Shown one piece after another: positions 1 through 7,535 of a stretch of 64,000 nt of DNA; the first letter of the stretch is position 1, and every line of letters begins with the position of its first letter. The DNA is from Gemmatimonadaceae bacterium. Lineage in GTDB: Bacteria; Gemmatimonadota; Gemmatimonadetes; Gemmatimonadales; Gemmatimonadaceae. The stretch lies in contig DATNEW010000026.1 of assembly GCA_035606695.1 (NCBI GenBank), positions 434,001-498,000 of the forward strand. Reading direction: 5' to 3'. The notes under the pieces are model-generated. The model worked only from the letters and a program-made list of their open reading frames with translations. It was not told the DNA's origin and made no database searches. The translations under genes and the position numbers were made by a program.

Positions 1-207
1 CAGCTCGCGTCGCCGTGGATGCGACATGGTGCGCTCAATCGATCGCGGTGGCGACGACCAGGACCAGCGAAACGATTCGCATACGGCTCACCACGGTGGT
101 TTGGGCACTCCAAGGTCTTCGTCGGTGTACGGATCGACAATGGGTCGTTTGCCCATTGCATCTGTGTCGTGCTCGGCGGAGCGACTCCGGGGATTCGCCG
201 TCGGGTC

Positions 208-235
208 TTGCAATTAGTAGAACGGTCTATATAAT
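208..235 (+). promoter_or_regulatory. sigma-70-type promoter with embedded TetR operator
   Basis: A -35-like TTGCAA (208-213), a 16-bp spacer and a perfect -10 TATAAT (230-235) lie just before the TetR gene. The spacer holds the dyad TAGA-ACGG-TCTA (218-229), which resembles the TAGACCNGTCTA-type boxes bound by LmrA/YxaF-like TetR repressors. A repressor bound here would block polymerase, so autorepression is inferred. The expected transcription start (about 242) coincides with the GTG at 243, suggesting a leaderless mRNA. Confidence 0.6.
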
Positions 236-242
236 CGAAGCT

Positions 243-881
243 GTGGCCAAACTCCCCCGACCCGACACGCACACCAGACTCATTCGCGCCACCGAAGACC
301 TCCTGCGCGAATCCGGCATGGCCGGCACCGGTATCAAGGACGCTGTCGCGCGCGCCGATGCGCCGATCGGCTCCTTGTATCATTTTTTCCCCGGTGGCAA
401 GGCGCAGCTGGTCGAAGCGGCGCTCGAGGCGCACGCCACGAGACTCCCGCCGCTCTTCGAGCGAATATTCGCTGACGGGCGCGATCCGGCGCAGGCCGTC
501 CGGGCGTTGTTCGACACGGCCGCCGCGGGATTCGACAATAGCGGCGCCGACAAGGGCTGCGCCGTGGGCGCCGTCGCACTGGATCTCAGGGCCGAGGACA
601 AGGCCATCCAGCGCGTGTGCGAACGCGTGTTTCAGGAATGGGCCGCATGCATCGCCGCGCGTCTGCCGTGGGAAGATCACGCGCGGCGGCAGTCGTTCGG
701 CGAAGCGGTCATCCTCGGGTTGGAAGGCGCCTTCGTCATCGCGCGTGCGTCGCGCAGCGGCGAGCCGTTTCGCGTCGCCGGAAAGTGGTTGTCCATCGCC
801 GCCGAGTCGGCGAACGCATCGTCGAGCAGCAAACGCTCTCGAGTAAGCTCTAAAGCGAACGCTCACCGGAGGAAACGATAA
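243..881 (+). CDS. TetR/AcrR family repressor (LmrA/YxaF-like)
   Basis: A 212-residue transcriptional repressor. The N-terminal helix-turn-helix (about residues 10-55) carries the typical Tet signature: TRLIRATEDLLRESG, then IKDAVARADAPIGSLYHFF. The C-terminal ligand-binding helices include GCAVGAVALDL, as in the LmrA/YxaF subgroup. The GTG at 243 is chosen because the Tet domain begins at once and an excellent promoter sits right upstream; longer starts would run through that promoter. The stop overlaps the next gene by one base (TAATG), so the MoaF-like gene is probably co-translated and under the same control. The ligand is unknown. Confidence 0.85.
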   Translation: MAKLPRPDTHTRLIRATEDLLRESGMAGTGIKDAVARADAPIGSLYHFFPGGKAQLVEAALEAHATRLPPLFERIFADGRDPAQAVRALFDTAAAGFDNSGADKGCAVGAVALDLRAEDKAIQRVCERVFQEWAACIAARLPWEDHARRQSFGEAVILGLEGAFVIARASRSGEPFRVAGKWLSIAAESANASSSSKRSRVSSKANAHRRKR

Positions 882-1204
882 TGCTGGATCTCGCGCCGGG
901 CAGAACCATCACATGGACGTTCGACGACGGCCCGATGGCCGGTGTTCCGATCGAGCACGACTTGAACGCGGACGGCAGCATCACCTGGCGGATCGTCGGC
1001 GGTCCGCACAACGGCGTGTCCGTCCGCGAGCAGCGGTACGGCGCGGAAAAGATCAACGACACCGTATGGGTGTTGTCCTACCGCGCAGCGTCGGGGCACA
1101 CGCTCACGGCGGTGCTCAACTTCGCCGATGGCCGGGTAATGGGGTACGGCTCGGATAGCGCATCGTGGGAGTCGAGTCACGGTTGGTTCTCGGTCGTTCG
1201 TTGA
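881..1204 (+). CDS. MoaF-like calycin-fold protein
   Basis: A 107-residue protein with alternating strands (ITWTFDDGPM, ITWRIVGGPH, VWVLSYRAASGHTLTAVLNF, SHGWFSVVR) resembling the MoaF N-terminal domain, a small lipocalin/calycin-like barrel. MoaF is named from molybdenum-cofactor and monoamine regulons, but its reaction is unknown and no moa genes are nearby. The start ATG overlaps the TetR stop (TAATG) and has a strong GGAGG about 9 bases upstream, so it is the second gene of the TetR operon and probably the repressor's target. A role in binding or modifying the repressor's small-molecule inducer is only inference. Confidence 0.65.
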   Translation: MLDLAPGRTITWTFDDGPMAGVPIEHDLNADGSITWRIVGGPHNGVSVREQRYGAEKINDTVWVLSYRAASGHTLTAVLNFADGRVMGYGSDSASWESSHGWFSVVR

Positions 1205-1218
1205 GCGCTCATTGTCGA

Positions 1219-2208
1219 ATGCCGCGGAAGATTCTCGTCACTGGAAGTGCAGGGCACCTGGGCGAGGCGCTGATGCGATCGTTTGCGCAACGCGATCAGC
1301 CGGCAGTGGGCATGGACATCGCGGCCTCGGCGTTTACCAACGTCGTCGGCTCGATCACCGACAGGGCCTGTCTTCGCGAGTGCCTGCGGGGCGTCGACGC
1401 CGTCATTCACACGGCGTCGCTCCACAAGCCGCATCTCGCTACCCACAGCGCGGACGATTTCGTGCAGACGAACGTGAGCGGCACGCTCGCCGTGCTCGAA
1501 GAAGCGGTCGCCGCCAACGTTCGAGTCGTCATCTTCACCAGCACGACGAGCGCGTTTGGAGCGGCGCTGGTGCCGCGGGCTGCTGACCCGGCCACCTGGA
1601 TCACCGAAAACACGGTACCGGTACCGAAGAACATGTATGGCGTCACGAAGATCGCGGCCGAGAACGTCTGTGAGCTCTTTCATCGACAGCGGGATCTTGC
1701 CGTCATCGTGCTACGAACGTCGCGTTTCTTTCCTGAACCGGATGATGATCCGGCCAAACGCGCCGCATTCAAACTGGGAAACGCCCAGGCGAACGAGCTC
1801 CTCCATCGTCGTGTCGATGTGCAGGACGTCGTCGACGCGCACATGCTCGCGATCGACAATGCCGCGAGACTTGGGCTTGGTCGCTTCATCATCTCGGCAA
1901 CCACACCGTTTCAGCGTGCAGACGCGCCAGCGTTGAGAACGGACGCGGCCGGCGTTGTCCGCCGGTTATTCCCGGACGCGGAGCGGCTGTATGCCAACGC
2001 TGGCTGGCGATTGCCGGAGTCCATCGATCGCGTGTATGACAACGCGCTCGCTCGGGGCGAGCTCGGCTGGGCTCCGCGGTATGACTTCGCGCACGCGCTG
2101 GATTGCCTGCGTCAGGGCCGCGATCATCGCAGCCCCTTGGCCGTCGCCATCGGTTCCAAGGGCTATCACGGAGATGCATACCAGGGCGGAGCCTATCCGG
2201 TCGCATAG
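1219..2208 (+). CDS. NAD-dependent epimerase/dehydratase family protein
   Basis: A 329-residue extended short-chain dehydrogenase/reductase. The N-terminal Rossmann motif is VTGSAGHLGEAL (GxxGxxG) and the catalytic pair is YxxxK in MYGVTKIAAE, with the upstream Ser in the TSTTSAFG stretch. Family members act on nucleotide sugars or related ketones and alcohols in the cytoplasm; the substrate cannot be read from sequence. The ATG at 1219 is chosen because the protein then opens directly with the Rossmann strand. It follows the MoaF-like gene by 14 bases and may be the third gene of that operon. Confidence 0.85.
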   Translation: MPRKILVTGSAGHLGEALMRSFAQRDQPAVGMDIAASAFTNVVGSITDRACLRECLRGVDAVIHTASLHKPHLATHSADDFVQTNVSGTLAVLEEAVAANVRVVIFTSTTSAFGAALVPRAADPATWITENTVPVPKNMYGVTKIAAENVCELFHRQRDLAVIVLRTSRFFPEPDDDPAKRAAFKLGNAQANELLHRRVDVQDVVDAHMLAIDNAARLGLGRFIISATTPFQRADAPALRTDAAGVVRRLFPDAERLYANAGWRLPESIDRVYDNALARGELGWAPRYDFAHALDCLRQGRDHRSPLAVAIGSKGYHGDAYQGGAYPVA

Positions 2209-2225
2209 CGTAGCTGCGTGGGCGA

Positions 2226-2723
2226 TCAGCCGCCCGCTCCCTGCGCTCGCCGCACGATGTCGTCGAACGACATACGATTCGCGTCACGCGTCGGCCCGGT
2301 GAAGTTCAAGCGGTAGCCGTCGAGATCGGCGATGGTGACGTCGCGTGCGTTCCACGGCCGAGTGTGCGGCCCCTCGAGAATCGTCGCGCCGGCGACCCGC
2401 GCACGCTCGGCCAATGCATCGACGTCGAGTGTCATGAAGTTGAGCGTAATGCCGACTCCGCGCGGTCCGTCGACCGAAGTGAGGGCCTGCGTGAGCAAAA
2501 CGTCGCCCCACCTACACCAGCGGAGATGCGCGAGCACCAGCGCGTCACCCGGTCCCTTCATCGTGAATACATCGGCGAAGCCGAGTGTGGACACATACCA
2601 CGCGCGCGACACGGCGAGATCGCTGGTCGCGATCATCGGGAACGCGGGCATGCCGTAGATCTCACGCTCCCAGTGTTCCATACGGTAGGGATGCGTGGTC
2701 GGAAGTTGATTGGGCGTGGTCAT
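2226..2723 (-). CDS. VOC (glyoxalase/bleomycin-resistance) family protein
   Basis: A 165-residue member of the vicinal-oxygen-chelate superfamily. MPAFPMIATSDLAVSRAWYVSTLGF is split here as the typical opening strand and helix of one beta-alpha-beta-beta-beta module; the second module includes GVGITLNFMTLDVDALAERA and ends DLDGYRLNF. Such proteins are dioxygenases, glyoxalases or drug-binding resistance proteins; which one is unclear. It is divergent from a MerR regulator and its promoter holds the MerR dyad between -35 and -10 at the 19-bp spacing MerR needs, so it is probably MerR's target. Its mRNA may be leaderless. Confidence 0.85.
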   Translation of the reverse strand: MTTPNQLPTTHPYRMEHWEREIYGMPAFPMIATSDLAVSRAWYVSTLGFADVFTMKGPGDALVLAHLRWCRWGDVLLTQALTSVDGPRGVGITLNFMTLDVDALAERARVAGATILEGPHTRPWNARDVTIADLDGYRLNFTGPTRDANRMSFDDIVRRAQGAGG

Positions 2724-2729
2724 GCAGCT

Positions 2730-2760
2730 AGTCTAAACTCTACAATCATTGTAGAGTCAA
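2730..2760 (-). promoter_or_regulatory. MerR-type promoter/operator between the VOC and MerR genes
   Basis: A perfect inverted repeat with 10-bp arms ACTCTACAAT and ATTGTAGAGT around one base occupies 2737-2757. Read on the minus strand it lies between TTGACT (-35, 2760-2755) and TAGACT (-10, 2735-2730), separated by exactly 19 bp. That is the overlong spacer typical of promoters activated by DNA distortion by MerR proteins. The predicted start falls at or next to the A of the VOC gene's ATG (2723). Confidence 0.8.
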
Positions 2761-2762
2761 GT

Positions 2763-3710
2763 ATGGGCCAGAACGTCGCGGACGTCACGGTCGGGGAGCT
2801 GGCGCGCGAAGCCGGAATCAGCCCGCAAATCCTTCGGCACTACGATCAACTCGGGCTGTTGCGGCCCAGTCGGCGGACCGCCGCTGGCTATCGGTTGTAC
2901 TCCCCAGCTGATCGTGCTCGCCTGGAGGCGATCAGGGCGCTGCGCGATCTCGACTTCGACCTCGAGACGATCGGTCGCGTGCTGCGCGGCGCGTCGGAGC
3001 TTCGCGCGGTGGCCGAGTTGCAGCTTCGGGCGCTCGAGCACCAGGCGCGAGTGATTCGACGGCGCATGGCGGTGATTCGCGTCTCGTTGAAGGGGAACGG
3101 CGCGCTCGACGTCGCACGCATTCATCGGCTCGAGCGCCTCGCCCGGCTCGAGCGTGCCGACAAGGCGAGGTTCGTGCGGGAGCATCTGGCGCGGCGAATG
3201 TCGGGACGCGCGACGCCGCAACTCGAGCGGACGATTCTCGGTCTCGCGTCGGTCGAGCTTCCCGACGACGCGACGCTCGAGCAGCTCGATGCGTGGCTCG
3301 AGCTCGCCGAGTTGGTCGCGGATGCAGAGTTTCTCGCGCACCACAAACGGCGGGCGACGACCGCACACACCGAGTCGGCCGCCGCGCGCCGAAATATGAA
3401 GCGGCTCAATCACGACGTCGTCGCGGCGATCCGTCGAGGAGTCCATCCCGAGCAGGCGGCCGGGCAGCGGTTCGTTCGTCGTTGGCTCCGTCACATGGCA
3501 CGCCAGCGCGGACGTCGCGACGTGCGCGCCGTCGCGCGCGATGTGCTGCGCGACGCGAAGCGTGGCCTGTACGCGAAGGAGGCGCGATTCTGGGCGTTGT
3601 TGGCGGTGCTCAAGCCGGAGCTCGCGAGTCATCCAAGCTATGCGATTGGGGCGTGGCTCATGCGCGGCGTCGAGAGCTATTCACAGGCAGCCGGACCGCA
3701 ATATGATTGA
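2763..3710 (+). CDS. MerR family transcriptional regulator
   Basis: A 315-residue regulator with an N-terminal MerR winged HTH: TVGELAREAGISPQILRHYDQ, shown here to 20 residues as VGELAREAGISPQILRHYDQ, then GYRLYSPADRARLEAIRALRDLDF. A long dimerisation helix follows (about 85-115) and then a roughly 200-residue, mostly helical, Arg- and Glu-rich C-terminal region I cannot assign. That region replaces the short metal-binding tail of classical MerR and suggests an organic ligand, as in TipA-type regulators. The ATG at 2763 is used because longer frames would cross the operator. It is divergent from the VOC gene. Confidence 0.85.
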   Translation: MGQNVADVTVGELAREAGISPQILRHYDQLGLLRPSRRTAAGYRLYSPADRARLEAIRALRDLDFDLETIGRVLRGASELRAVAELQLRALEHQARVIRRRMAVIRVSLKGNGALDVARIHRLERLARLERADKARFVREHLARRMSGRATPQLERTILGLASVELPDDATLEQLDAWLELAELVADAEFLAHHKRRATTAHTESAAARRNMKRLNHDVVAAIRRGVHPEQAAGQRFVRRWLRHMARQRGRRDVRAVARDVLRDAKRGLYAKEARFWALLAVLKPELASHPSYAIGAWLMRGVESYSQAAGPQYD

Positions 3711-3712
3711 GT

Positions 3713-4219
3713 ATGCCTCGTCCAGTTCCCACGCTCATCGCTGCGTGCTCGCTCGCCGCGTGCTCGCTCGCCGCGTGTGCGCTCGCCGCGTGTGCGCTCG
3801 CCGCGTGCGCGCACCATGTGTCCGTGCGCGCCGACGTCTCATCGGACGAAGCGGCCGTCCGTCAACTCGAGGAGCGCGTCGCCGCCGCGACGGGCGCCAA
3901 CGACCCCGACGCCCTCGAGCCGCTGCTCGCTGCCGATTTCACGTTCGTGAACCCTGTCGGCCTGCTCATTACGAAGCAGCAGTTTCTCGACAACTTCCGC
4001 ACTGGGCGATTACAAAACAGTAAATACGACGTGAGCGAGATGGCCGTGCGCATGTACGGCGACGCCGCGGTCGTCACCTATCGCTCCGACGTCGCGGGCC
4101 CCGCGGGATCGCAGCAGATCTCGAACAAGCGCCGGCGGACGACGATGCTCGTCAAGCGCGACGGGCGCTGGCTCATCGTGGCGCAGCAGTCGACGCCGAT
4201 TCTCGACATGCGGCGCTGA
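3713..4219 (+). CDS. NTF2-like (DUF4440/SnoaL) lipoprotein with repeated lipobox
   Basis: A 168-residue exported protein. After MPRPVPTL the signal region reads IAAC-S-LAAC-S-LAAC-A-LAAC-A-LAAC, giving five candidate lipobox cysteines, encoded by tandem 15-bp DNA repeats. The mature part (about residues 45-165) is an NTF2-like domain: DEAAVRQLEERVAAATGAND, ADFTFVNP, DGRWLIVAQQSTP. The family includes small-molecule isomerases and binding proteins of unknown substrate. It starts two bases after the MerR stop and may be translationally coupled; an in-frame TTG at 3707 is an alternative start. Confidence 0.75.
   Translation: MPRPVPTLIAACSLAACSLAACALAACALAACAHHVSVRADVSSDEAAVRQLEERVAAATGANDPDALEPLLAADFTFVNPVGLLITKQQFLDNFRTGRLQNSKYDVSEMAVRMYGDAAVVTYRSDVAGPAGSQQISNKRRRTTMLVKRDGRWLIVAQQSTPILDMRR
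3743..3815 (+). repeat. 15-bp tandem repeats encoding multiple lipoboxes
   Basis: Four 15-bp units form two identical pairs: GCGTGCTCGCTCGCC at 3743-3757 and 3758-3772, then GCGTGTGCGCTCGCC at 3773-3787 and 3788-3802. A partial fifth copy ends at 3815. The array is in frame, so gain or loss of a unit adds or removes five residues of signal peptide without frameshift. Confidence 0.9.
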
Positions 4220-4316
4220 CGCCGGTACCGCTGGTCTCAGTTCTTCCGAACGAGGCGATTCTTCGTCTCGCCTTGTCCGATGGTGAAGGCCCGATCGGGA
4301 AGTCACGAACTCGCGG

Positions 4317-4781
4317 TCAGAGCTCGTGCGAATACACGATGAAGCCGCGGTGGTCGGCGAGCGTGTCGTACAACCGCCGCGCCGTGGCATTCGATGCCTG
4401 CGTCTGCCAGTAGACGCGGCTGCATCCCTTGACGCGCGCAGCGTCGTACACGGCGAGAATCAATGCCCGCGCAATCCCGCGACCCCGGCAATCCTCGGCG
4501 ACGAAAAGATCCTGGAGATAGCACACGTCGTCGAGCCGGCTCGTGCTGCGGTGAAAGAGAAAGTGCACGATGCCAACGATGCGGCCGTTCGATTCCGCGA
4601 CGAGCGCGTGCACCGGTTCGTCGTCGGCGAAGAAGCGCTCCCAGGTCGCGGTCGTGATCTCCTCCGGCAACGCGGTTGGCCCGGCGCGTTCATAGAACGC
4701 GTTGTAGCCATCCCATAGCGGGCGCCAACCGGCGTAGTCCGAGCGCGCGATGGCGCGCACGACGATCGGAAAGGTTTCCAT
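4317..4781 (-). CDS. GNAT family N-acetyltransferase
   Basis: A 154-residue acetyl-CoA-dependent acetyltransferase. The acetyl-CoA pyrophosphate-binding motif A is visible as LQDLFVAEDCRGRGIARALI (R/QxxGxG/A), followed by motif B around SRVYWQTQASNATARRLYD. The N-terminal half has the usual substrate-side strands (VVRAIARSDYAGWRPLWDGY). The substrate (small amine, amino acid or protein) is not predictable. It is divergent from the LuxR-type gene across about 125 bp and stands as a single transcription unit. Confidence 0.9.
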   Translation of the reverse strand: METFPIVVRAIARSDYAGWRPLWDGYNAFYERAGPTALPEEITTATWERFFADDEPVHALVAESNGRIVGIVHFLFHRSTSRLDDVCYLQDLFVAEDCRGRGIARALILAVYDAARVKGCSRVYWQTQASNATARRLYDTLADHRGFIVYSHEL

Positions 4782-4908
4782 AATTGGAAATTAGGTGCCT
4801 ATGCCGCGATACATCTTTTTTTGTGGCCTCGCCGCGTTTGACGCCACGCGCGCCCAACCCTAAATCTCACATAGTTACAACATCTTGCCACACCCAGCCG
4901 AAGCCCCG

Positions 4909-5385
4909 ATGCTCAGATTCACCTGCCCGCCCTGTGGCGACGTCTTCACCGGCCCGGACGAACACGCCCTCATCGACATCGCGGCGGAGCACGCGCGCAA
5001 GCTCCACGACGTCGACCTCCTCGCGGAGTTCACGCCCGAGCAATTGCGCGGGCTCATCCAGCGCGAGAACGAGTCGTACTGGTCGCGGATCGGCGATCTC
5101 GTTCCGAACGGCGGGCTGAAAACGGTGTTCGAGGAACAGTTGTGCGACCGCGAGCGTGAGATCGTCACGTACGTCGTTCACGGTTTCAGCAACAAGGAAA
5201 TCGCCGGACGCCTGTGCATCAGCGGCCGAACGGTGTCCACGCATCTCGTCAACATTTACGAGAAGTTGAACGTGCATTCGCGTGCCGAGCTGACGGTGCT
5301 CGTACGTGCCGCCGACCGCGTCATCGAGGCGGGGCTGCGCGCCGGCACGCGCGAGTTCGGGCCGTTCAAGCACACGGCGCCCTAG
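4909..5385 (+). CDS. DUF1059-like domain fused to a LuxR-type HTH
   Basis: A 158-residue two-part protein. Residues about 1-42 (MLRFTCPPCGDVFTG, then EHALIDIAAEHARKLHDVDL) resemble the small DUF1059 domain, with a CxxC pair. Residues about 85-145 are a GerE/LuxR helix-turn-helix: LCDREREIVTYVVHGFSNKE, then GRTVSTHLVNIYEKLNVHSR. There is no receiver domain and no phospho-acceptor Asp, so it is not a classical response regulator; the DUF1059-like part presumably senses the signal. The ATG at 4909 starts exactly at the domain; an in-frame TTG at 4885 is possible. Confidence 0.75.
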   Translation: MLRFTCPPCGDVFTGPDEHALIDIAAEHARKLHDVDLLAEFTPEQLRGLIQRENESYWSRIGDLVPNGGLKTVFEEQLCDREREIVTYVVHGFSNKEIAGRLCISGRTVSTHLVNIYEKLNVHSRAELTVLVRAADRVIEAGLRAGTREFGPFKHTAP

Positions 5386-5400
5386 CGATTCACTGCGCCG

Positions 5401-5883
5401 TCAGTGCGCCATCGACTCGTGGACCTCCAGGTCGTATTTGTCGAACAGCCGCTGCAAGTCTTCCGGCTTGGGCGGTCCGGACGGAGCGCGGTCGAGCGGC
5501 GCGCCGCCGTCGAGAAAGAATGACTCGAACCCGGGCCGCGAGAAGAAGAGAAGGACTCGCGCCGCCTGATCGCCGGTGACGACGTACTTGTGCGCCACGC
5601 CGCGCGGCGTGTAGACGAAATCGCCCGCGCCTGCCGTCACGGTCTCGTCGCCGCACGTCAACTCGATCTTCCCCTCGAGGATGTAGAACGCTTCCGCTTC
5701 GCCGCGGTGCGTGTGCAGCGGCGCGAAGCTGCCCGCCGGCTCCTTGACCTCGACGATGCTGAAGCTGCCATCGGTCGAGTCGGCGCCGGCGACGACGCGC
5801 ACCACGCCCGCGGGCCCCCAACGCACTGCTTGTCCCTCGCCGGCGCGCACCACGACCGCACCGGCGGTTTTTGCTGCACTCAT
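5401..5883 (-). CDS. cupin domain protein
   Basis: A 160-residue single-domain cupin. Motif 1 is PLHTHRGEAEAFYILEG (HxH, then E) and motif 2 is PRGVAHKYVV, giving a likely 2-His/Glu/His metal site. The C-terminal extension contains PPKPEDLQRLFDKYDLEV. Cupins of this type are small oxygenases, isomerases or sensors; the substrate is unknown. It is convergent with the LuxR-type gene (15 bases apart) and lies 135 bases downstream of the HExxH gene on the same strand, so it may share its transcript. Confidence 0.85.
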   Translation of the reverse strand: MSAAKTAGAVVVRAGEGQAVRWGPAGVVRVVAGADSTDGSFSIVEVKEPAGSFAPLHTHRGEAEAFYILEGKIELTCGDETVTAGAGDFVYTPRGVAHKYVVTGDQAARVLLFFSRPGFESFFLDGGAPLDRAPSGPPKPEDLQRLFDKYDLEVHESMAH

Positions 5884-6018
5884 TCGACGTCCTCCTGACT
5901 GATGAAATTCGACTCGGCGGCTCGTCGAGCCGTCGTGCCAGGAGGATACGGCCGCGTACGGAGCGGCCCAATCGAGTGAATGACGTATTTTTTCGCTAGT
6001 CGGCGGCGGTCTCGAGCA

Positions 6019-6624
6019 TCAGACGTGGCCGTCCCGCGATCGCGCAGCCGCATCCACCGCATCCTGCCGGCGCTTCGCTTCCACCCAGTCCACCTCCGGC
6101 GCCACACCAGTGTCGTCCAGCTCGAGACTCCACTGCGCGCGCTCGACGACCGGCGCGCCAAGCGCCGGCGGCAACGCCATTCCAAACGCCAACTCGGCGC
6201 GGCGGCAGAGGCGCTCCTCGTGCGCTGTGTCGCGATCGATCGGACTCACGCCCATCGCGTGTACGCGCGCATGGACCCCCTCGTGCAAAATCGACGACGC
6301 CACGGGCGCCGCGGTGATGTCGGTGCGCGCGAGGAAAGTGAGCTCCGTCATCACGACGCGATGCTCGGGGAAATACGCGCCGCGACAGGGAAAGCGCGCG
6401 ACGAGAATGTGGCGAACGTCGCGCCGAAGATGCGCCAGCCGCCACGGCTGATACGTATCGATGAGCCCCAACGCCTCGTCGAGACGAAGCAGCACCGCGT
6501 GCGTCTCGATGTCCGGCCGCGTGTTCTGCACGAGCACCGAGAAGCCGCGCACCTGATGCCATTCGTCGCCGGGCGCACCAGATGCCTGTCTCAGCGCTTC
6601 GCGAACGCGAGAGAAAAAGCCCAT
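6019..6624 (-). CDS. small putative zinc metallopeptidase (HEGVH)
   Basis: A 201-residue cytoplasmic-looking protein with no signal peptide. Residues 109-123 read ASSILHEGVHARVHA; HEGVH (114-118) fits the HExxH zincin motif. About 20 residues later AHEERLCRRAELAFG offers a Glu as third ligand, a gluzincin-like layout. I do not recognise the family; the rest (FSRVREALRQASG at the start, WVEAKRRQDAVDAA near the end) is unremarkable. The ATG at 6624 is chosen because upstream codons lie in the divergent lipoprotein gene. It may equally be a non-catalytic relative, since only the motif supports peptidase activity. Confidence 0.6.
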   Translation of the reverse strand: MGFFSRVREALRQASGAPGDEWHQVRGFSVLVQNTRPDIETHAVLLRLDEALGLIDTYQPWRLAHLRRDVRHILVARFPCRGAYFPEHRVVMTELTFLARTDITAAPVASSILHEGVHARVHAMGVSPIDRDTAHEERLCRRAELAFGMALPPALGAPVVERAQWSLELDDTGVAPEVDWVEAKRRQDAVDAAARSRDGHV

Positions 6625-6685
6625 GCCGCAAGATACGTGGTGGAGCTGCGGCTCGCGTGGCATTCGAGTATTGTTAGGAGTGTTT

Positions 6686-7369
6686 ATGTCGTTGAACTCC
6701 GTGAAAACCGTTCTGAGCGTGGCTGGCGTGGCCCTGGTTTTCGCGTGCGCCCACCACGCCGCGCCGGCGGAGCCGGTTATCGATTCCGGGACCATCTGCG
6801 CCGTCCCCGGATTCGCGGGTGTCGAAGTCGACATTCGACGCCCCGATGGACGGCCGATCGCACCAGGAGCGAAGCTCGTCGTCACCGATGGCGCGTATCG
6901 CGACTCGGTCGTCGAAGTCACGAGTCCGCTTTCGATCGGTGCCGCGGAGAATCGTGCAGGCACATACACCGTCGAAGTCACCAAGCCGTTCTATCAGCCG
7001 GTGACGATCACGAACGTCAATGTGCCCGGTGGACCATGCGGCGCGTTCGCGACGGTGAAGGTGCCGATCACGCTGCAACCGGTCGCGGATGCGCCGGCGA
7101 TCCGCAGCGTGAGCGTCTCGGAACCAGGTGTTGGCCTCGGCATCGGCTACACGATGCAGTATGAGACATATGTCGACGCCGTACCCGGGACGGATACGTC
7201 GGTGACCTGGAGTGTGAGCGATCCTCGCGCTGCGTCGATCGATTCGACAGGATTCGTCAGGGCGCTGTGCGGCACGAAGGACGACATCCACGTCATTGCG
7301 ACGTCGCGGCGCGATCCGAGCAAGTTCGGAACAGGACGGCTCGGCGTGTTCGGGCCGCTGTGTCCGTGA
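6686..7369 (+). CDS. lipoprotein with carboxypeptidase-regulatory-like and Ig-like domains
   Basis: A 227-residue exported protein. The N-terminus VKTVLSVAGVALVFACAHH is a lipoprotein signal with the lipobox ending at VFAC (Cys 21 or so). Residues about 40-135 resemble a beta-sandwich of the carboxypeptidase-regulatory type (VEVDIRRPDGRPIAPGAKLV, GTYTVEVTKPFYQPVTITNV). Residues about 140-225 resemble a bacterial Ig-like (Big_2) domain (TSVTWSVSDPRAASIDSTGF, ending in VIATSRRDPSKFGTGRLGV). It probably sits on the outer membrane as an adhesive or structural protein. The start has TAGGAG 5 bases upstream. Confidence 0.7.
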   Translation: MSLNSVKTVLSVAGVALVFACAHHAAPAEPVIDSGTICAVPGFAGVEVDIRRPDGRPIAPGAKLVVTDGAYRDSVVEVTSPLSIGAAENRAGTYTVEVTKPFYQPVTITNVNVPGGPCGAFATVKVPITLQPVADAPAIRSVSVSEPGVGLGIGYTMQYETYVDAVPGTDTSVTWSVSDPRAASIDSTGFVRALCGTKDDIHVIATSRRDPSKFGTGRLGVFGPLCP

Positions 7370-7535
7370 GGAAGTTCGACTAGAGCTCGCTCGAAATTCT
7401 TTACGCGAGTTCGTGCCACACATCACACGCCCAGCAGCGAACATCACGACTGCTGGCTTGCCGGTTGCCCTTCACTCGCTGCGAGCATTACGCGGCGCCA
7501 CTCGCCGCGAACGAACTCATCGAGAGGGGGCAGTC

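Noticed and set aside
1-242. Several open frames in the first 240 bases, and a possible minus-strand start at 27
   Set aside because: No family-like sequence; the plus-strand frames run through a strong promoter, and the minus-strand fragment is only nine codons inside the window.
4253-4273. Weak hairpin AGGCGA/TCGCCT between two convergent genes
   Set aside because: Six-bp stem with a 9-base loop and no T-run; too likely by chance at this GC content.
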